Shown: positions 35,090 to 47,400 of the stretch, piece after piece
How positions within the stretch are numbered: the stretch's first letter is position 1
Layout: each line of letters begins with the position of its first letter
DNA from: Paragonimus westermani
Lineage: Eukaryota; Platyhelminthes; Trematoda; Plagiorchiida; Troglotrematidae
Length of the DNA: 64,000 nt
Direction of reading: 5' to 3'
Assembly (NCBI GenBank): GCA_008508345.1
Contig: QNGE01001703.1
Span: forward strand, 62,001 to 126,000
The notes under the pieces: model-generated
Told to the model about the DNA's origin: nothing
Database searches by the model: none
What the model saw: the letters and a program-made list of their open reading frames with translations, nothing else
Position numbers and translations under genes: made by a program

Positions 35090-38085
35090 TCAAGGCTACG
35101 CTGGGAATTTTTACAAGACATATTTTAGCGTTTGGTCCCATACACGAGTACAACCGCATCAACATTACGGAATGCCGAGCAATGTTGAGAGAACTGCTTA
35201 GTAAAATTAGACACCCATGTTGACTGTTGAAAGATAAAAGTTTTATTCTCCGCAAGCTTCATATCAAAAAGGTAACATCGACTCCAACCAACACAATGTC
35301 GTTTCACTGAGCAGCACTAGCAGGAAGCTATTGTATATATCGGTAGTCATTTTCACAAAACTTAGACAGTGCATTTAGCATGTCCAAACGCTAGTAAACG
35401 CAGTAAGTTTATTCCATTTGTAAAATATTGGAACAGCTGTTTCACATTCCCTCTGTTTCCGTCGCTGTGTGACTATTGCAATTAATCGCATCGGTGTTTT
35501 GTTAGCAGTACATGAGACAAAGTCGAACTTTCAACATACTATAACGTGACTGCTTTTCGGTCTAGCATCTTACGATGTCATGCGCCAACCTATGCTTACC
35601 AATCCGTGAGGTAGTTTTCCTGTTAGCTAAACTGTTTTGAAATAAGGAAAACCCGCACCAATTCTACTTGTCTCCGCTTATTTTAAAGCGTATGTAAAGT
35701 TGACTAGATCAGTAGAGTAGAGTAACATGTCTAGTGTCCTGTGATTGGGTTGACTTACACGAAGGATTAACATTAGATACTTTGTAGCGTTCCCGTTCTA
35801 GTTCAAACTGCAAAAACAACGGTTGACTTGGTCTTCTGTGAAAAAACCGTTATTACTTATCACCAGGTCAACCTTACAGAGACATTGCGATTTGCATGTG
35901 CAGTTGTTCTCTCCCATTTCTCTTTGGACAGTTTGATTTCCCCGGAGCAAATGAAACAAAGTACTCTTAGCTTTACTTCTTATCAAAAAACCATTAAAAC
36001 TGTTTTGCTTAAAACAGTATTCTACCAAATCAGAAGATAACTGATCTTGGTGAATGGCTGATATATATATTCATAGCATCTGCCAAATTTGCCTGTTCCA
36101 ATTTTTCCCCGGCAGCTTCCCGAGGATAAGGCTGCTTGAAATGTGGCGAGACAACAGTAACTTGGGCGGTGCAGCTGATTCATCCAATTTAATAACCCAA
36201 AAAATGCAGGACAACGCCATATCTTGTTGAGACATAAGTAAGAGCATTTGTGTTATATAGGTTTTGTACGCCTAATGCGAATCGTTATAATGTAGTCCGA
36301 AGCAGCCATGATAGGAATGTCTATTGCCGCAGACTCAACACATCTGAAAGATGAGCTGTGCAAAATCACAATTAACTCCAGTACTGTTTAACTAGTAGTT
36401 ATTTGCGTCCACTGCTATTGAGGCCCTGACGTAGCCTGGTTGATTTTGATCACTTTAATAGTATTGCAATCATTCAGTTTTTTGTTGATCACAATCATAG
36501 GATGAGTTGTCTCCAAATTGTTAGTGGAAAAATTAGAATGGTTTCTTAGAATTTCCACATCAAAACTCCCATCACATATCTTACAACCAAGAAATGCTGA
36601 TAACCCCCTTAACTACCTCTAATTCATGCCAAACTTTAGGGATGTTACCAAAAAACAAGGCAAAATAAATATCAGCTTCAAGCAATCGTTTGTGTATATT
36701 TACACGATTTCTGCCGATTGTAGCTGGTCAACTGGGTGTAATTCCTTGTCGCGCGAATTGAGGTTGTGGTATGTTTTTTTGATTCACATGATTGCATTCA
36801 CTCTTTTACAAATCGTGTAAATTGCTGAATTGCGTGAGACCTAATTCCTCATTGACCAAGGATTTATTGTTCTTCACTGCATTCATACTTTTTACGCCTT
36901 ATCAGCTATGCATTAATGTGAAATTATTCAAGTGATTACTGCTCCCTTTTTAATGGAGTAGATTATGGAATTCCGTTAACTGGTCAAAAACTTATAACGA
37001 TAAACCAGATTGTTAAGAAGCGCAAACACTAAAAACTTACTTCTAGTGGAATCGATTTTTCATTAAGCAGACGTGTTATTCACTTTTTAATTCAGAGTAG
37101 AATTGTTTGTTTGCCTCGTGGACTTTCTATATGTAGAACAGATTTCTTTCTCTAGAACTGGTGACTCCATTTTGTTTGCAGATTGTACCATACCGTCGAA
37201 GGTGATCACAGGGATACTCTTGTAGCTGATATATTTTTAAGCCCAAAGTAAACGAAAAAATATGCCTAAAAATGACTAGACAAAACTTCATGTAGCAAAA
37301 TGCAGCTTATCTGCAGATGCTCTCGTGTTAATGATCGAAGAGAACTATAAAGCTACTCTGAAGTCATATGGATGATGGCGAATTAAAAACTTCTCTATAT
37401 ATTATATTACGAAATCATATCTTCCAAAAAATGGCTTGGTTTCCAAGTAACCTCCAAAAATAAATTTTAACCTTGAATTTTATTCTTTCATGACATAATA
37501 TACTGAAACTTATATTTGGCCCACGTGTTTCTCTTTTCACTGAATAGCTTAGTTATTTTTTTAATGCACCAGTTCTGATGGGCTTCTTCAAGCTTGCTCT
37601 GAAGGCAAACGCTCGGGTGCTATGTTACCTACGGTTTGACAGCGAATACATTCCCGGGTGAAGGCTAAGGTCTTCCGCGTTCTTCTGGAGTTTTGGGCAT
37701 CTTTTCTGTTTGTGCTGGTTGTCCGTGATTTGTACATTCAAGCGCTAGCCATTTTTCTTTGTCATTAATCAGCAGTTCATAAATTAGTCTCAAAGATATC
37801 TTGTGATAAAAATCTCTTGGTCTTAGATGAACTAATGCTTGAAGGTCATTGATGATGACATAAGTTTCAACTCGAACTTCACTCACATGTGATCTCAGCC
37901 GTCGCAGTCGAATATGACTTCCACCCAGCATCATTCGGTAAGGAGCATCAGGCTCGAGTAATGCATATCATGGCCACGACCTGTCGCGAGGTTATCGACT
38001 GAAGTTATTGTGTCTGCAATATAGACGATCGGGTAACCAGGCCACTGCTCACAAGCAAAAGTAGTTAAGCGTTCGGTCGTTTGGC
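35090..38085. other. unannotated AT-rich DNA
   Basis: No element is recognised. A minus-strand open frame of 89 codons (37665-37934) has a charged, protein-like composition, and a shifted frame just beyond reads ECIRCQTVGNIAPE, faintly like an integrase zinc-binding end. The evidence is too thin to call. Confidence 0.45.
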
Positions 38086-38087
38086 GA

Positions 38088-38235
38088 TGCCTAATGTGAG
38101 GTCAATGGCATCGTGGCCAACAAAGTTGCATCAAGAAAACGTGGCCGGAGTTTCAATTCTGGTTATTGTGAATGTATGCATTACTGACAAGCTCTGCTGA
38201 CAGCAAACCTCAAGTTCAATGCCCCTCTTCAAAAC
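38088..38235 (+). mobile_element. tRNA-derived SINE with hammerhead tail (diverged copy)
   Basis: Shares with the SINE at 4955 the blocks CCTAATGTGAGGTCAATGGC, GTGGCCAAC, TTGCATCAAGAAAACGTGGC and CCGGAGTTTCAATTC, in the same order. An A-box-like TGGCATCGTGG lies at 38106-38116 and a B-box-like GAGTTTCAATTC at 38148-38159. A hammerhead fold follows at 38178-38222. The copy is complete in layout but well diverged. No N or duplication disturbs it, so it gives the best estimate of natural length, about 150 bases. Confidence 0.7.
38178..38222 (+). ncRNA. hammerhead fold in SINE (decayed, compensated helix I)
   Basis: The core reads CTGACAA (38184-38190), and the GAAA position reads AAAC (38205-38208). 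Helix II is reduced to GCT/AGC at its base. Helix I is GCATT (38178-38182) with AATGC (38218-38222). In the other copies the same helix is GCACT with AGTGC, so both strands have changed together and pairing is kept. The core changes predict no activity. Confidence 0.65.
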
Positions 38236-38239
38236 ATTT

Positions 38240-40551
38240 TGAACAAAAAGTCTATTTGAATGGAAGGGCTGTGATAAAATGTGAATGTTGTTTAACTTAA
38301 AATTTTGGATGGTTAACAAATTTATTTCTAGCAGTTTTTTTCAACCACTGAGGAAAAGTGCAAGAGGGGGCGTTTGTTCTTCTGGTCTCAGTCAGTTTCA
38401 TAGGCGATCAGGTTGAAAGCCTCCGACATAATTGGTGAATACCCTTGCTTTTCTCTGAATACATTATCTGTCGCCTGGCAGCATTGAATCCATCCAATAA
38501 TTGCTAGAGTGAAGTTACACTAACGCGACCAAATTTCACCGCACATTTCCTCATCACATTGGACTTTTGGTAGTATCTGTAACGCGAATAAACAATAAAA
38601 TTATAATCCAGCCGAAGAAGTCTATCAAACACGTTTTATTGACAAGGGTAGGGAAGTTGAGTTCAGGCGTACAAATACAGGTGTGAAGCTATAAAAACCT
38701 GGGCGAGGGACGACATTTTGCAAGTTCCATGCAACGATCCATATAACCACATATTTCTGTGAACGTTCAAATGACAGTTGACATTTTCTCTGCAATTTCC
38801 AGCCAAATGCAGCAATGGGCTCTCACTTACACTTAGACGCTCAAAGGTGACCACGATAAGTCAGTAGTCCTTCATAGGATCCTTTTCTGTTGAAATGTCA
38901 TGTCTGCTGTGAAAAGTTCGGGTTCATTTCAATTTTACCTTAGGTAAATGCGATTTTTTAACTATGTACTTTTAAACAGTAATTTTTGTTGCATTTGTTA
39001 TCTGCGACATTACTTCAGCATATTGCTTCTCTTAACCCACTGATGACGCAGTGCCAACTTAAGAGGCACTAACTTTTCGGCAGTTGAAACGCAACCCAGA
39101 GCAGTCAACGTGAACTTTGGTCGGCCAAACTCCATAACCACCATCCTGAATTTCCATTTATTGCCAACACGCCGCCCTGACAGTAATAACGACTGTTCAG
39201 CAGTCATTTTCGACTAATTAATAGTTCATTTTGCTCTCTGACAACATGGGCTTAAATGAAATACACTCCGATGGGCATATATTCGGCCTTACCAAAATGT
39301 GCGACCAATATATCGGATTCAGTATTAACAATCCATGCGTATCACAATCAGTACATATTACGACCACTTACCCTTATTTTACTCGAATCTCTTTCCAAAT
39401 AAACATTATTACGGTTGCACTTAAAAACTCGCAGTGGAACAACTTTTGAAATGGTTTTGAAGCCGCAGTTTGATGGGTCCTAACGTATATACTTATCTAT
39501 CAATTGATTGGTTCGGTTGCACTGATTAAAGAAATTACCAGTTCTAACTTAATAAAAAATACTTACTAAACAAGAGCACTTCAATGAAAAAATGTTTTCT
39601 GGCTTAATGCATTTCCATCCTCCGATTAGCACAGTATATTGTTATGTTCTTTCACAAATACTTTTAACGAAAGAATATAAAAACACAGGACTATTCACCT
39701 TGTGAGGCGTCTTAAAATTCTCAAGTGATAATCGTTTTTCGATCTGATCGAGAATCTCGTCATTTGTTTTTATCCCTTTCAAGCAAACAGCTGAACACAC
39801 AACTCATGAATTACATAGAGAATACACGATACCGAAGCTGTTCACAAAATACAATTGACGCATACTCCCAGTGAAAATAACGTAGTATAGATTTACACTT
39901 TACAACGAATGTATTGCTTCTACAAACGGTGATTGTCGTGAAAAGAATTCAAGTTTTCTCAGGTTCATATGAATATACAGAAAAATAACCACATGTTATC
40001 ATTGGACTGCCAGGCACAATATGGTTCGTCACAAATTATCTTAAATCCGATTTTATTCCAGCAGCTCACTTCATTTTTTACTATTTTTTCTGTAATTAGT
40101 TTTTGATATCAAGAGGTTTGTGCCGAATTTCAGTTTACATCTTCTTGCTTTCGATAAACTTAAAGAGCAACATCAATTAATTTGCATTTTGAAAAAGACA
40201 TTCTCGTTTGTTCTCTGTAAACTGCCCCAGTGCAATGTTACGTTGAAGTGCGAGAGTGCCGGTGAGCTTACAAAGAAACGTTTTCTTCCTCACTGCAATT
40301 CAATTGAGCAGTTTTTTGCTGGAAGTATGTGAAAGAGTGAAGTGAAATTCGGAAAACAAGTTGTAGAAAACAGGTCACACTGAGAGTGCCAAACTGACAA
40401 CCTGGGGTACTGTACATTTGACGCAAAGTGCTATATTCCACAAATTACTCATTTTTTGCTGTTACCCAAAATTTTTGCGATTTTTCAACTAGTTTTAGTC
40501 AACAATGCACTCCTCAGTCTAGGTGTTGTAATAAGTGGTATGAGCGGGTAG

Positions 40552-40554
<3 letters not shown>
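38240..40554. other. unannotated DNA
   Basis: No motif, repeat or gene is recognised. Open frames stay below 75 codons. Confidence 0.5.

Positions 40555-40555
<1 letters not shown>

Positions 40556-40585
<30 letters not shown>
40556..40585. repeat. (TA)n microsatellite
   Basis: An uninterrupted or nearly uninterrupted run of alternating T and A of about 30 bases. Such tracts are length-variable and can be misestimated by assembly. No function is implied. Confidence 0.9.
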
Positions 40586-40588
<3 letters not shown>

Positions 40589-40589
40589 G

Positions 40590-43500
40590 TCTTGACGGGC
40601 ATGCAAAAAACCACGTCTGTTCTTGTCAGAAAATAATGCAATTATACGGTATGAAGACCAAACATGAAAAAACAGTCATTTCAAGATATAAAAATTTCAT
40701 AAAATCAGAGGTCCTCTGAAGACAATGGAAGATAGCATTCTCCACGGAAGGACTTCAAAAGTTGAAAATACATCGCAACTGCCAAAAGATGGCCACTTTT
40801 AACCCGTTCAACTGCACGGATACTTCTGATATCCATACAGTTACCCACTGGCAATTCATCCCATATAATCTCGCTGTAAAATGATACGCTTATGTTAATC
40901 ATAAGTTTGTTTGAACCATCAGGCAATTCTAAATAGTTTTGCAGATAAAAAATGAACTTCAAAAGTGTGCATTTACTGTTTGTTAGAAGCTACTTACTTG
41001 AAAAGTTTAAATTTCTGACCCACTGTCTTTAGTCAGAATAGTGGTACTTGTTTTTCACACGGATATTCTAAAGTTTTATCTTGCGGTACACCGGCTATAT
41101 TCAATTTGGTCTCGAAAGGTTATTTTACAGACAGACATTGCCTACGAACATACCGTTGAGGGAGACATCAGCGGAATGGTCGAACAGTCGGTCCCACACA
41201 ACACACCTAGTGCACTCGTATAGTGGCAGTGTACTAATAACATTCCGGTTTTTACTGGTGATTAATTTTGAGTTATTCTCTGACATCTCAAATGTAGTCA
41301 CCCAAAATGAAACCCTGTCAGCAAAAGCAGATCAATAAACTGTTCCGCTTTTCTACATTTAATCGGTTATAGGCATGAGGGTGGTTTTTTGCAGTTTTCC
41401 GTCCACCTCAGTCTAACACAGTGCGATCGATATTGTTGGTTGTACAGTTTTACGCGGTTTGATCGAAACTCTGTTTTATCAAGTTGGGCGACTGCGTCAC
41501 TAATAATCTGCAGAAAGAACTTAAAACTATAACAAATATTCTCCAATGAACTGTCATCTGAGAAATTTGTAGATGCCGACAACTGAATGTCAAAAGCTCT
41601 GAATATTCAGGCTGTTAAAATCAGAAAACGCACACCGCAGCGGTCCATCTAACGAATGCTCTCAGAAACAGTGAAATCTACTGTAACGTGTAAGTACGTA
41701 GCTCTACAGTTGCGGCTGTTTTAATCTCCTAAATGACCACGCTTTCACATTTAGAGACAGTGTATCCAAATGTTTCGAATATCACGTCGTGTATAATTCC
41801 ACCTGGTGTTGAAGTGATGTTTTTGTGGAAAGGACTGACAAAAAGAGATCTTAATGAATGTCCGGACACATTCAGAAATGACTGAAAAGACAGTGACGCA
41901 ATGACATCAATATGACAAATTGCTTTCCAGCATGTAGTATCATGGAGTACTCAAGATCTCGTAACAAAAAATCAACTTGAATCACTCAACCCCACAGAGA
42001 AGCGGGTTGCACTTAACAAAAAATGGATGTGAATTAATGAGTTGCGTTGTCTGTGAGACGTTACTTATGCAAATCATCAAAATTACTGTCGTTCAAATGC
42101 AAACTAAAACTCCCCTAAATGTGAGGAACGTGACCATATGGGAAGTGTTGATCTGCAATCCGCAGAAAATGACCGCCCAAAATAGTTGACTTGAACCGAA
42201 TTTAAATGTTCAGCCACCGCTGTTTGCACTTGATCTCAAACCTGGATGAAGCCAGTAAATAAATGTAGAGTGGGTCATGAGGCGGACAAGTGATCGCCAA
42301 TGTCAAGCGAGAATTTGGGTGCAATCGTTAAACGTACATCACACTACCGGTAGAAGCCAATCTTTGTTAAACTAATCAAACACCTAAGATACATTTCAAT
42401 TTTATAGCATCTCAAGCCGTTTGGATGAAAACGTGATATCAGTGGGTGTGGATTATGTTGAATCATCGTGTTCAGCATGCACCGGCACACATCCCATGAG
42501 TAGAAATTTGACGGAATATATAATCTTTTGTAGCTTTGACACTAACTGCGTCATTCTTCGATTATTTTGGCTCAAGCGTGAGCACAATCAATAAACAGAA
42601 TCAAAAAAAGCTGGCTCATTTCTAATTATTCTTTTCTGAAGTACAAACCACTCAATGTCTAATGTTTTGAGTTAGGCATAGGAACTCATTGAACACACCT
42701 TCCCAATTACGATTTCTAATCGAAAATCATCTTCACTAATTTCAACGTCAGCGCCAGTTGCTACCCTTTTGGTTGATATTTAGTTAAAAAGGATGCCACA
42801 GCAGACACGTCTAAAGGCTATCAGTCGACCGGTTATTTTGTCAACACATCCATTTGGAAAAGCGTGATATTTACAAATTACGTTTCATGTTCAATCCAGT
42901 CGTTCGGTAACGAGTATACATGTTTGCTTTAATGTCCCAGCATTGTTGCTGACAACATTTCACTGAACAATATTTGATTTCGAATTGACCTTTGTTATAA
43001 TAACTTGAGTGGTTCAAGGTCAGTTCTTGCAATCGTTCTGGTGTAACCAAACCACTTAATGGGCGTACTACCTGAATATTTAATGAATAACGCTCATACT
43101 TTCAGCGTTCTTATAAAAAAATGTTTTTTAGTTTCAATCAGCGCCACAACCCGTAAGATATTTTTTTCATTGAAACTGTCATTCACTGCAGGACGTTGTT
43201 ATTAGTTTCTGCAAATTTGTAATGGTAATGTGAATATGGCGAGAGAAAGATGAGATCCTGAAGACTGTGTGTTTAAAGTTGGAGGCTTATCAACAACTCT
43301 TTGTTGTTTCGTCAAGCTGAGTTGTCAGCATAACCACATCGCTGCTACAAACCATTTATAAATAGATTACAAGGCGCTGATATGTTTCATCGCCAGTGAT
43401 ACAGTAAGTTGCAAAATAACACTTCTAAGTGATTATAAATACAGTGGTTGCCTTGTTAACACCCACCTAGTGAATTATCGACAGTTTTTGGTCAGCAATT

Positions 43501-44455
43501 TAACAAGATGGATTTTGGTCCATTTAATGAAATGTGATGAGCACACGTCTACGAGCTCACAGGTCTTTGGAATTCGACGACATGAATTTTTCAGTAATTC
43601 ACTTCTTATCTTCGGCGCTATCTTCTGGTTTCTCTAGGAAATTGTACAAAATGCTATGGCACGCTGAAACGGATGATAACCAGTTGAAAAAGTACTGTAA
43701 TTACATTTCTTTAATGAAAATATTTCAACGCCTTACTGATAATTCTTTTCAGAGTTCTGCTACTAGATTTGCCCATACTAGTTTTTCTGATTACATTGAA
43801 ATTAATCACAAATTCTAGTTGACATGTTTAAAAATCTAAACAGCGAAATGCAAGATTATTTTGAGCATGAAAATGGTCAACTACAGCGTCATAACGATGA
43901 TGTCTAAATGTGTATCGGTTGATTATGTGCTGCCATTATGCACCGATAAATATAACCCACATATGGACAAGACCTGGCAGCCACTAAGTCTAGTTTTCTG
44001 GTTTTACCTAGCTGTGTAACGTTAACTCATAAATCTGAGCATGTCTACCACAACGAATTCAGAGCACTTTCGACAGGATGGTCTCTGGCTAGTTTGTTGC
44101 CAATAAATAAGTTGATGCTTTGTTGAACAATGTGCTGGTTGCACTGTGGGCTGCCGAATGGGACTTTTACATATAAACCTTTCTAGTGGCAACAATCATA
44201 GTTTCACAGTCAGCCTCAAAAACAGTTGAGCCTCAAAATTCCAACATGTTCGGTAAATTTATTGAGGTTCTGTGGACTATCCCTAACACATTACGATTGC
44301 CAATTGATGGAGCAGATACACTCAGGTTGTTAACCACCACAATTTGAAGAAATTTCAGGCCATAGTAATGACAAAAACCTGCAAGATTAACGTAAAGAAA
44401 CATAAAACAGAGCAAACAGACCAGTTGTCAATTTACAGCATGGACCTGAGCAAGT
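40590..44455. other. unannotated AT-rich DNA
   Basis: No element is recognised. Open frames reach 94 codons (43534-43818, plus) without known motifs. Confidence 0.5.
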
Positions 44456-44458
44456 CTG

Positions 44459-44555
44459 GTGAGGTCAGTGGCATCGCTGGAGCACGTGGGGGGAGTGCCA
44501 AATAGTCAGGTTGTGGCTGGCACAGTTATGTGGTTCGAACTTGGTCGAACATCAT
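44459..44555 (+). mobile_element. SINE-like segment with A-box and B-box sequences
   Basis: Starts GTGAGGTCAGTGGCATCG, matching the head of the SINE family seen at 4960 and especially 38095. It has an A-box-like TGGCATCGCTGG (44469-44480) and, about 60 bases on, a near-consensus B box GGTTCGAACTT (44532-44542). The spacing is longer than in the other copies, and no hammerhead core follows. It may be a subfamily or a chimera of two tRNA-derived repeats. Confidence 0.45.
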
Positions 44556-44559
44556 ATAG

Positions 44560-45700
44560 CTTGGGATGGATGGTCACGGTATACAGAGAGATTGCATGGG
44601 CATGCAGATATGAATCCTAGGGTATGGTGGAGTTGGTCTTGTATGCTGATGTCATACTCACAGTGGTCAATTTTACTTTGACTGATGAGGCTGGTAAGCT
44701 TTTTGAAAATTTTGCCTGGCTTTATTCAAGCTCACTCATTTGAGAACCGATTTCTCGAAAAATAGGCCTTAGTACATCAATGATCAAAACCTGCTGAGAG
44801 ACTGACAAATCCTTTCCGATAGTTGCTTATTGGTTCAAAGTAACACTCCACAAGAAGAACAGATAGTAAAAGAAATTAAAACCCATGCAAAGAGGCCGGC
44901 AAAAACAACGAAAAAAAGTTGTCTCATTTGGCAAGGCTACTTCCGGAGTTGGCAATTTCAGTGTCACCTGTGAGCTTTTCGTTGGTTATCTAGCTGCCGG
45001 CTCACCTTTGCGAGATAAACGAGTAGCAATGGACATGCGCTCCCACATCTGACCAATTTTCCACTTCATCCAGAAATGTGAACTTTTAACTATGAACCTC
45101 TCAGAGTGATCATTCGTAGTAAGCATTCTTCCAGTGTATTTCAACGCACTCTATTCAGTAGTCAGAATGTGAACTTGTTTTACCTTGGAAGCCAGACATG
45201 AGAGAAAATGCTATATTTTCAGGCTTAAAAAGTAAGTCTGTGGAAACGAATACGTTTAACTGTTCGAGTATTTTTTTAACGGGCTATCCCCTGAGCCGAT
45301 CTGTTTGATCTGTAACGCATCTAAAGTAGATAGTCCCTCGTAGTCCTGTATTTCAAGAGCAACAAATTATCTAGTACGGTTTGGGGGTCATCACTCTGTG
45401 AACTCATTTCAAATAATCCCTCATCTTAAAACTAATGGTTTTAACTAGTTTCGGTATAACGGAGTCGGGCCGTGAACATCTTCTCGAACAACAAGCCTAG
45501 AGTTAAGTTTGTTGCAATCCCATGGTTTCCTTAAACCACATTCCACTGAAAGTGAGGCTGGATACTTCAAGCGGAATAAAATTACTTCCACTGCATTTTT
45601 TGCCCCACTACAGACGGTGCCAATTTGAGCTCTCTTTTCAAAGTTGACGTCAAACATTTCTGTCAGTAATATCTCGGTGACTTAGGAGTTCTGAATACAC
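44560..45700. other. unannotated DNA
   Basis: No recognised feature. A CTGATGA near 44679 is followed by GAAA at a distance, but flush helices are lacking (see rejected items). Confidence 0.45.
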
Positions 45701-45703
45701 ACA

Positions 45704-45916
45704 CTAATTTCTGGTATTCACATAATCTACCAAGTTGAAAAGGCTGAAGCTGTCTTCTATATCCAATGAATTCAGTCGGTATTTGAACGATTCCAATGTC
45801 GCCACTAGGCGCTGGGCTAAGGTTAGTTGGGGCAAATTGTAGACAGATATCACCAGTTTGCGCCGTGTGACCGAATTGACGATATGTCTATAATGCATGC
45901 AATTTTCCCGGAACAA
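45704..45916 (-). pseudogene. possible PLE N-terminal fragment
   Basis: A 70-codon minus-strand frame contains NLPQLTLAQRLVATLESFKY, which resembles the segment near the start of PLE proteins where Leu-Thr-x-x-Gln precedes a Leu-Gly-x-Lys-Phe-like block. It lies downstream, on the same strand, of the PLE relic at 46.3-47.4 kb, so a tandem PLE is conceivable. No RT motif follows it, so the call is weak. Confidence 0.3.
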
Positions 45917-46329
45917 GTTCAGTCAGTTGTCAGGGTTATTTCTAAAAACTGTTCTGATTGCTTTCCCTAACTTTCTTTGTGTCTGTGTTTCCGCTTCAGT
46001 AAACAGCCGCTCAACATTTTCGGACTAATATTATGGTGGCGTGCGTTCATAAGGATAGACCCAACTTGCTCAGCAATGTTCAGACAATGATCCTCATCAC
46101 CTCGTTAGAGATGTATTTCAGGGAAATAAACTTTCTTGTAAATATTTGAAAAGATAGGTCGGAAATATTTTTGCGCAACGTATCTTTTGAACACATTTCA
46201 CTGCATCTCATTGGGCACACATTGCAGTCTGTGGGTCCACATAGCAAAGTACAACGGAAATTTGGGGGCTGAACAACAAAATCGACAACCACACAAACAT
46301 GCAAACACACATCCATACATACCAGTTAT

Positions 46330-47400
46330 CAGGACAATCCAATGCTGCTGAACAAGTCTTTCTGTAGGCAGAAAGGTAGCTGTCATTTTCCAACTGCTAC
46401 CGCCTCCGCGAACCGGACAAGCCCTCCATTTTCATTGCATGACGTGCCGGAAAGGCCTTTTCCAAGCTTAACTAGAGACAACATGTCAGCAGGTTTTGAG
46501 CAATCGACGATGCTGTTTCCTTGAGAAATATCGCATTCTGACTGGAGTCTGACGTTGTGATGTCCGTGGGTGTTTTGCGGACCCAAACTACAAAGTGTTC
46601 CTTAACCCGTTTTGTTCTGCCCATAAAAGTGGCAAGACACTCAAAAGAATTCATAAATGATGTAGGATTCAGTATTAAGCGGTAGAGCTGTTTTTAATGG
46701 TGATGTTGGGGCTCGTCTGATGATGAACAGTATGACCAGCTTGGCTGCATAAACCGTGCATATCGCGGCCGCTGTTATACGGGTTTTTAACAGAGTGACA
46801 ACGTCATCACCCTTGTATGGCAGACGAGGTAGACATTCATTCTGGAAGCTGTTGAAGCCACCGCAACAGCCGGCTCCTGGTTGCTGAATTTCACCACAAA
46901 TGTTGATATCCACTTTTCTTGAACTTGATTCTCTACAACAACACCTTTTTGCCAACGTTCTCTTCAAACAGGCTCATCTTGTACTAGAACAAGCTTGTAC
47001 TAGATCGCCACAAAACTGTGAAAGAGTAGGTACTGTCCTGTCCAATTGTGACTTTGGTAAACGGACTACAGTATGGAGTTTTTGCTCGCGTGCTCCATCA
47101 GAATATCCAAAAACGTCTGGATTTCACCTTGTTCGTGCTCAATGGTCAAGGTAATTTTGGAATTTACTTTGTTCTTTGAAACGCGTATACTGGTTGCCGT
47201 CTTCTCCATGTTGGTAAATAGCGAGATATTGTTGGTGTAATACCGGTAGACGTCAGTCTGACTGATGACAGCATCTGCGCTCTCCGCTAGAAGAGCAACA
47301 AAAAATCTCATCTAGTAGCTGGCCGAGTGACAGTTCCCTGGAAGTACTCAATTACACGAACGTTGGCCTTCCGAGACTGGTCGCGTATATTTTGCACATT
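46330..47400 (-). mobile_element. Penelope-like retroelement relic (RT palm to GIY-YIG), minus strand
   Basis: Read from about 47400 downwards. The RT motif C region reads VYRYYTNNISLFT (about 47244-47206), with the catalytic aspartates replaced by Thr-Asn. IQTFLDILMEH follows (to about 47085). A connector LPYKGDDVVTLLKTRITAA lies near 46820-46765, and SYIIYEFF near 46665. A GIY-YIG-like ATFMGRTKRVKEHFV follows in another frame (about 46633-46589). The end is marked by RFAEAVAVGK (about 46412-46383) and TERLVQQH (about 46365-46342). Three or more frames are used. The wording of its endonuclease differs from the other copies here, suggesting a separate PLE lineage. No hammerhead fold was found behind it. 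Confidence 0.75.

Noticed and set aside
37600..37934. Minus-strand frame followed by ECIRCQTVG, like an integrase zinc end
   Set aside because: No His pair, no catalytic core and a frame change between the pieces; too weak for a retroelement call.
44670..44720. CTGATGA followed by GAAA at 44.68 kb
   Set aside because: The intervening bases do not form a flush helix II, and no helix I or III partner was found.
46160..46200. GCGCAACGTATCTTTT resembling the flank of the type A hammerhead
   Set aside because: Only about 15 bases match, no CTGANGA core precedes it, and it is on the opposite strand to the nearby PLE.
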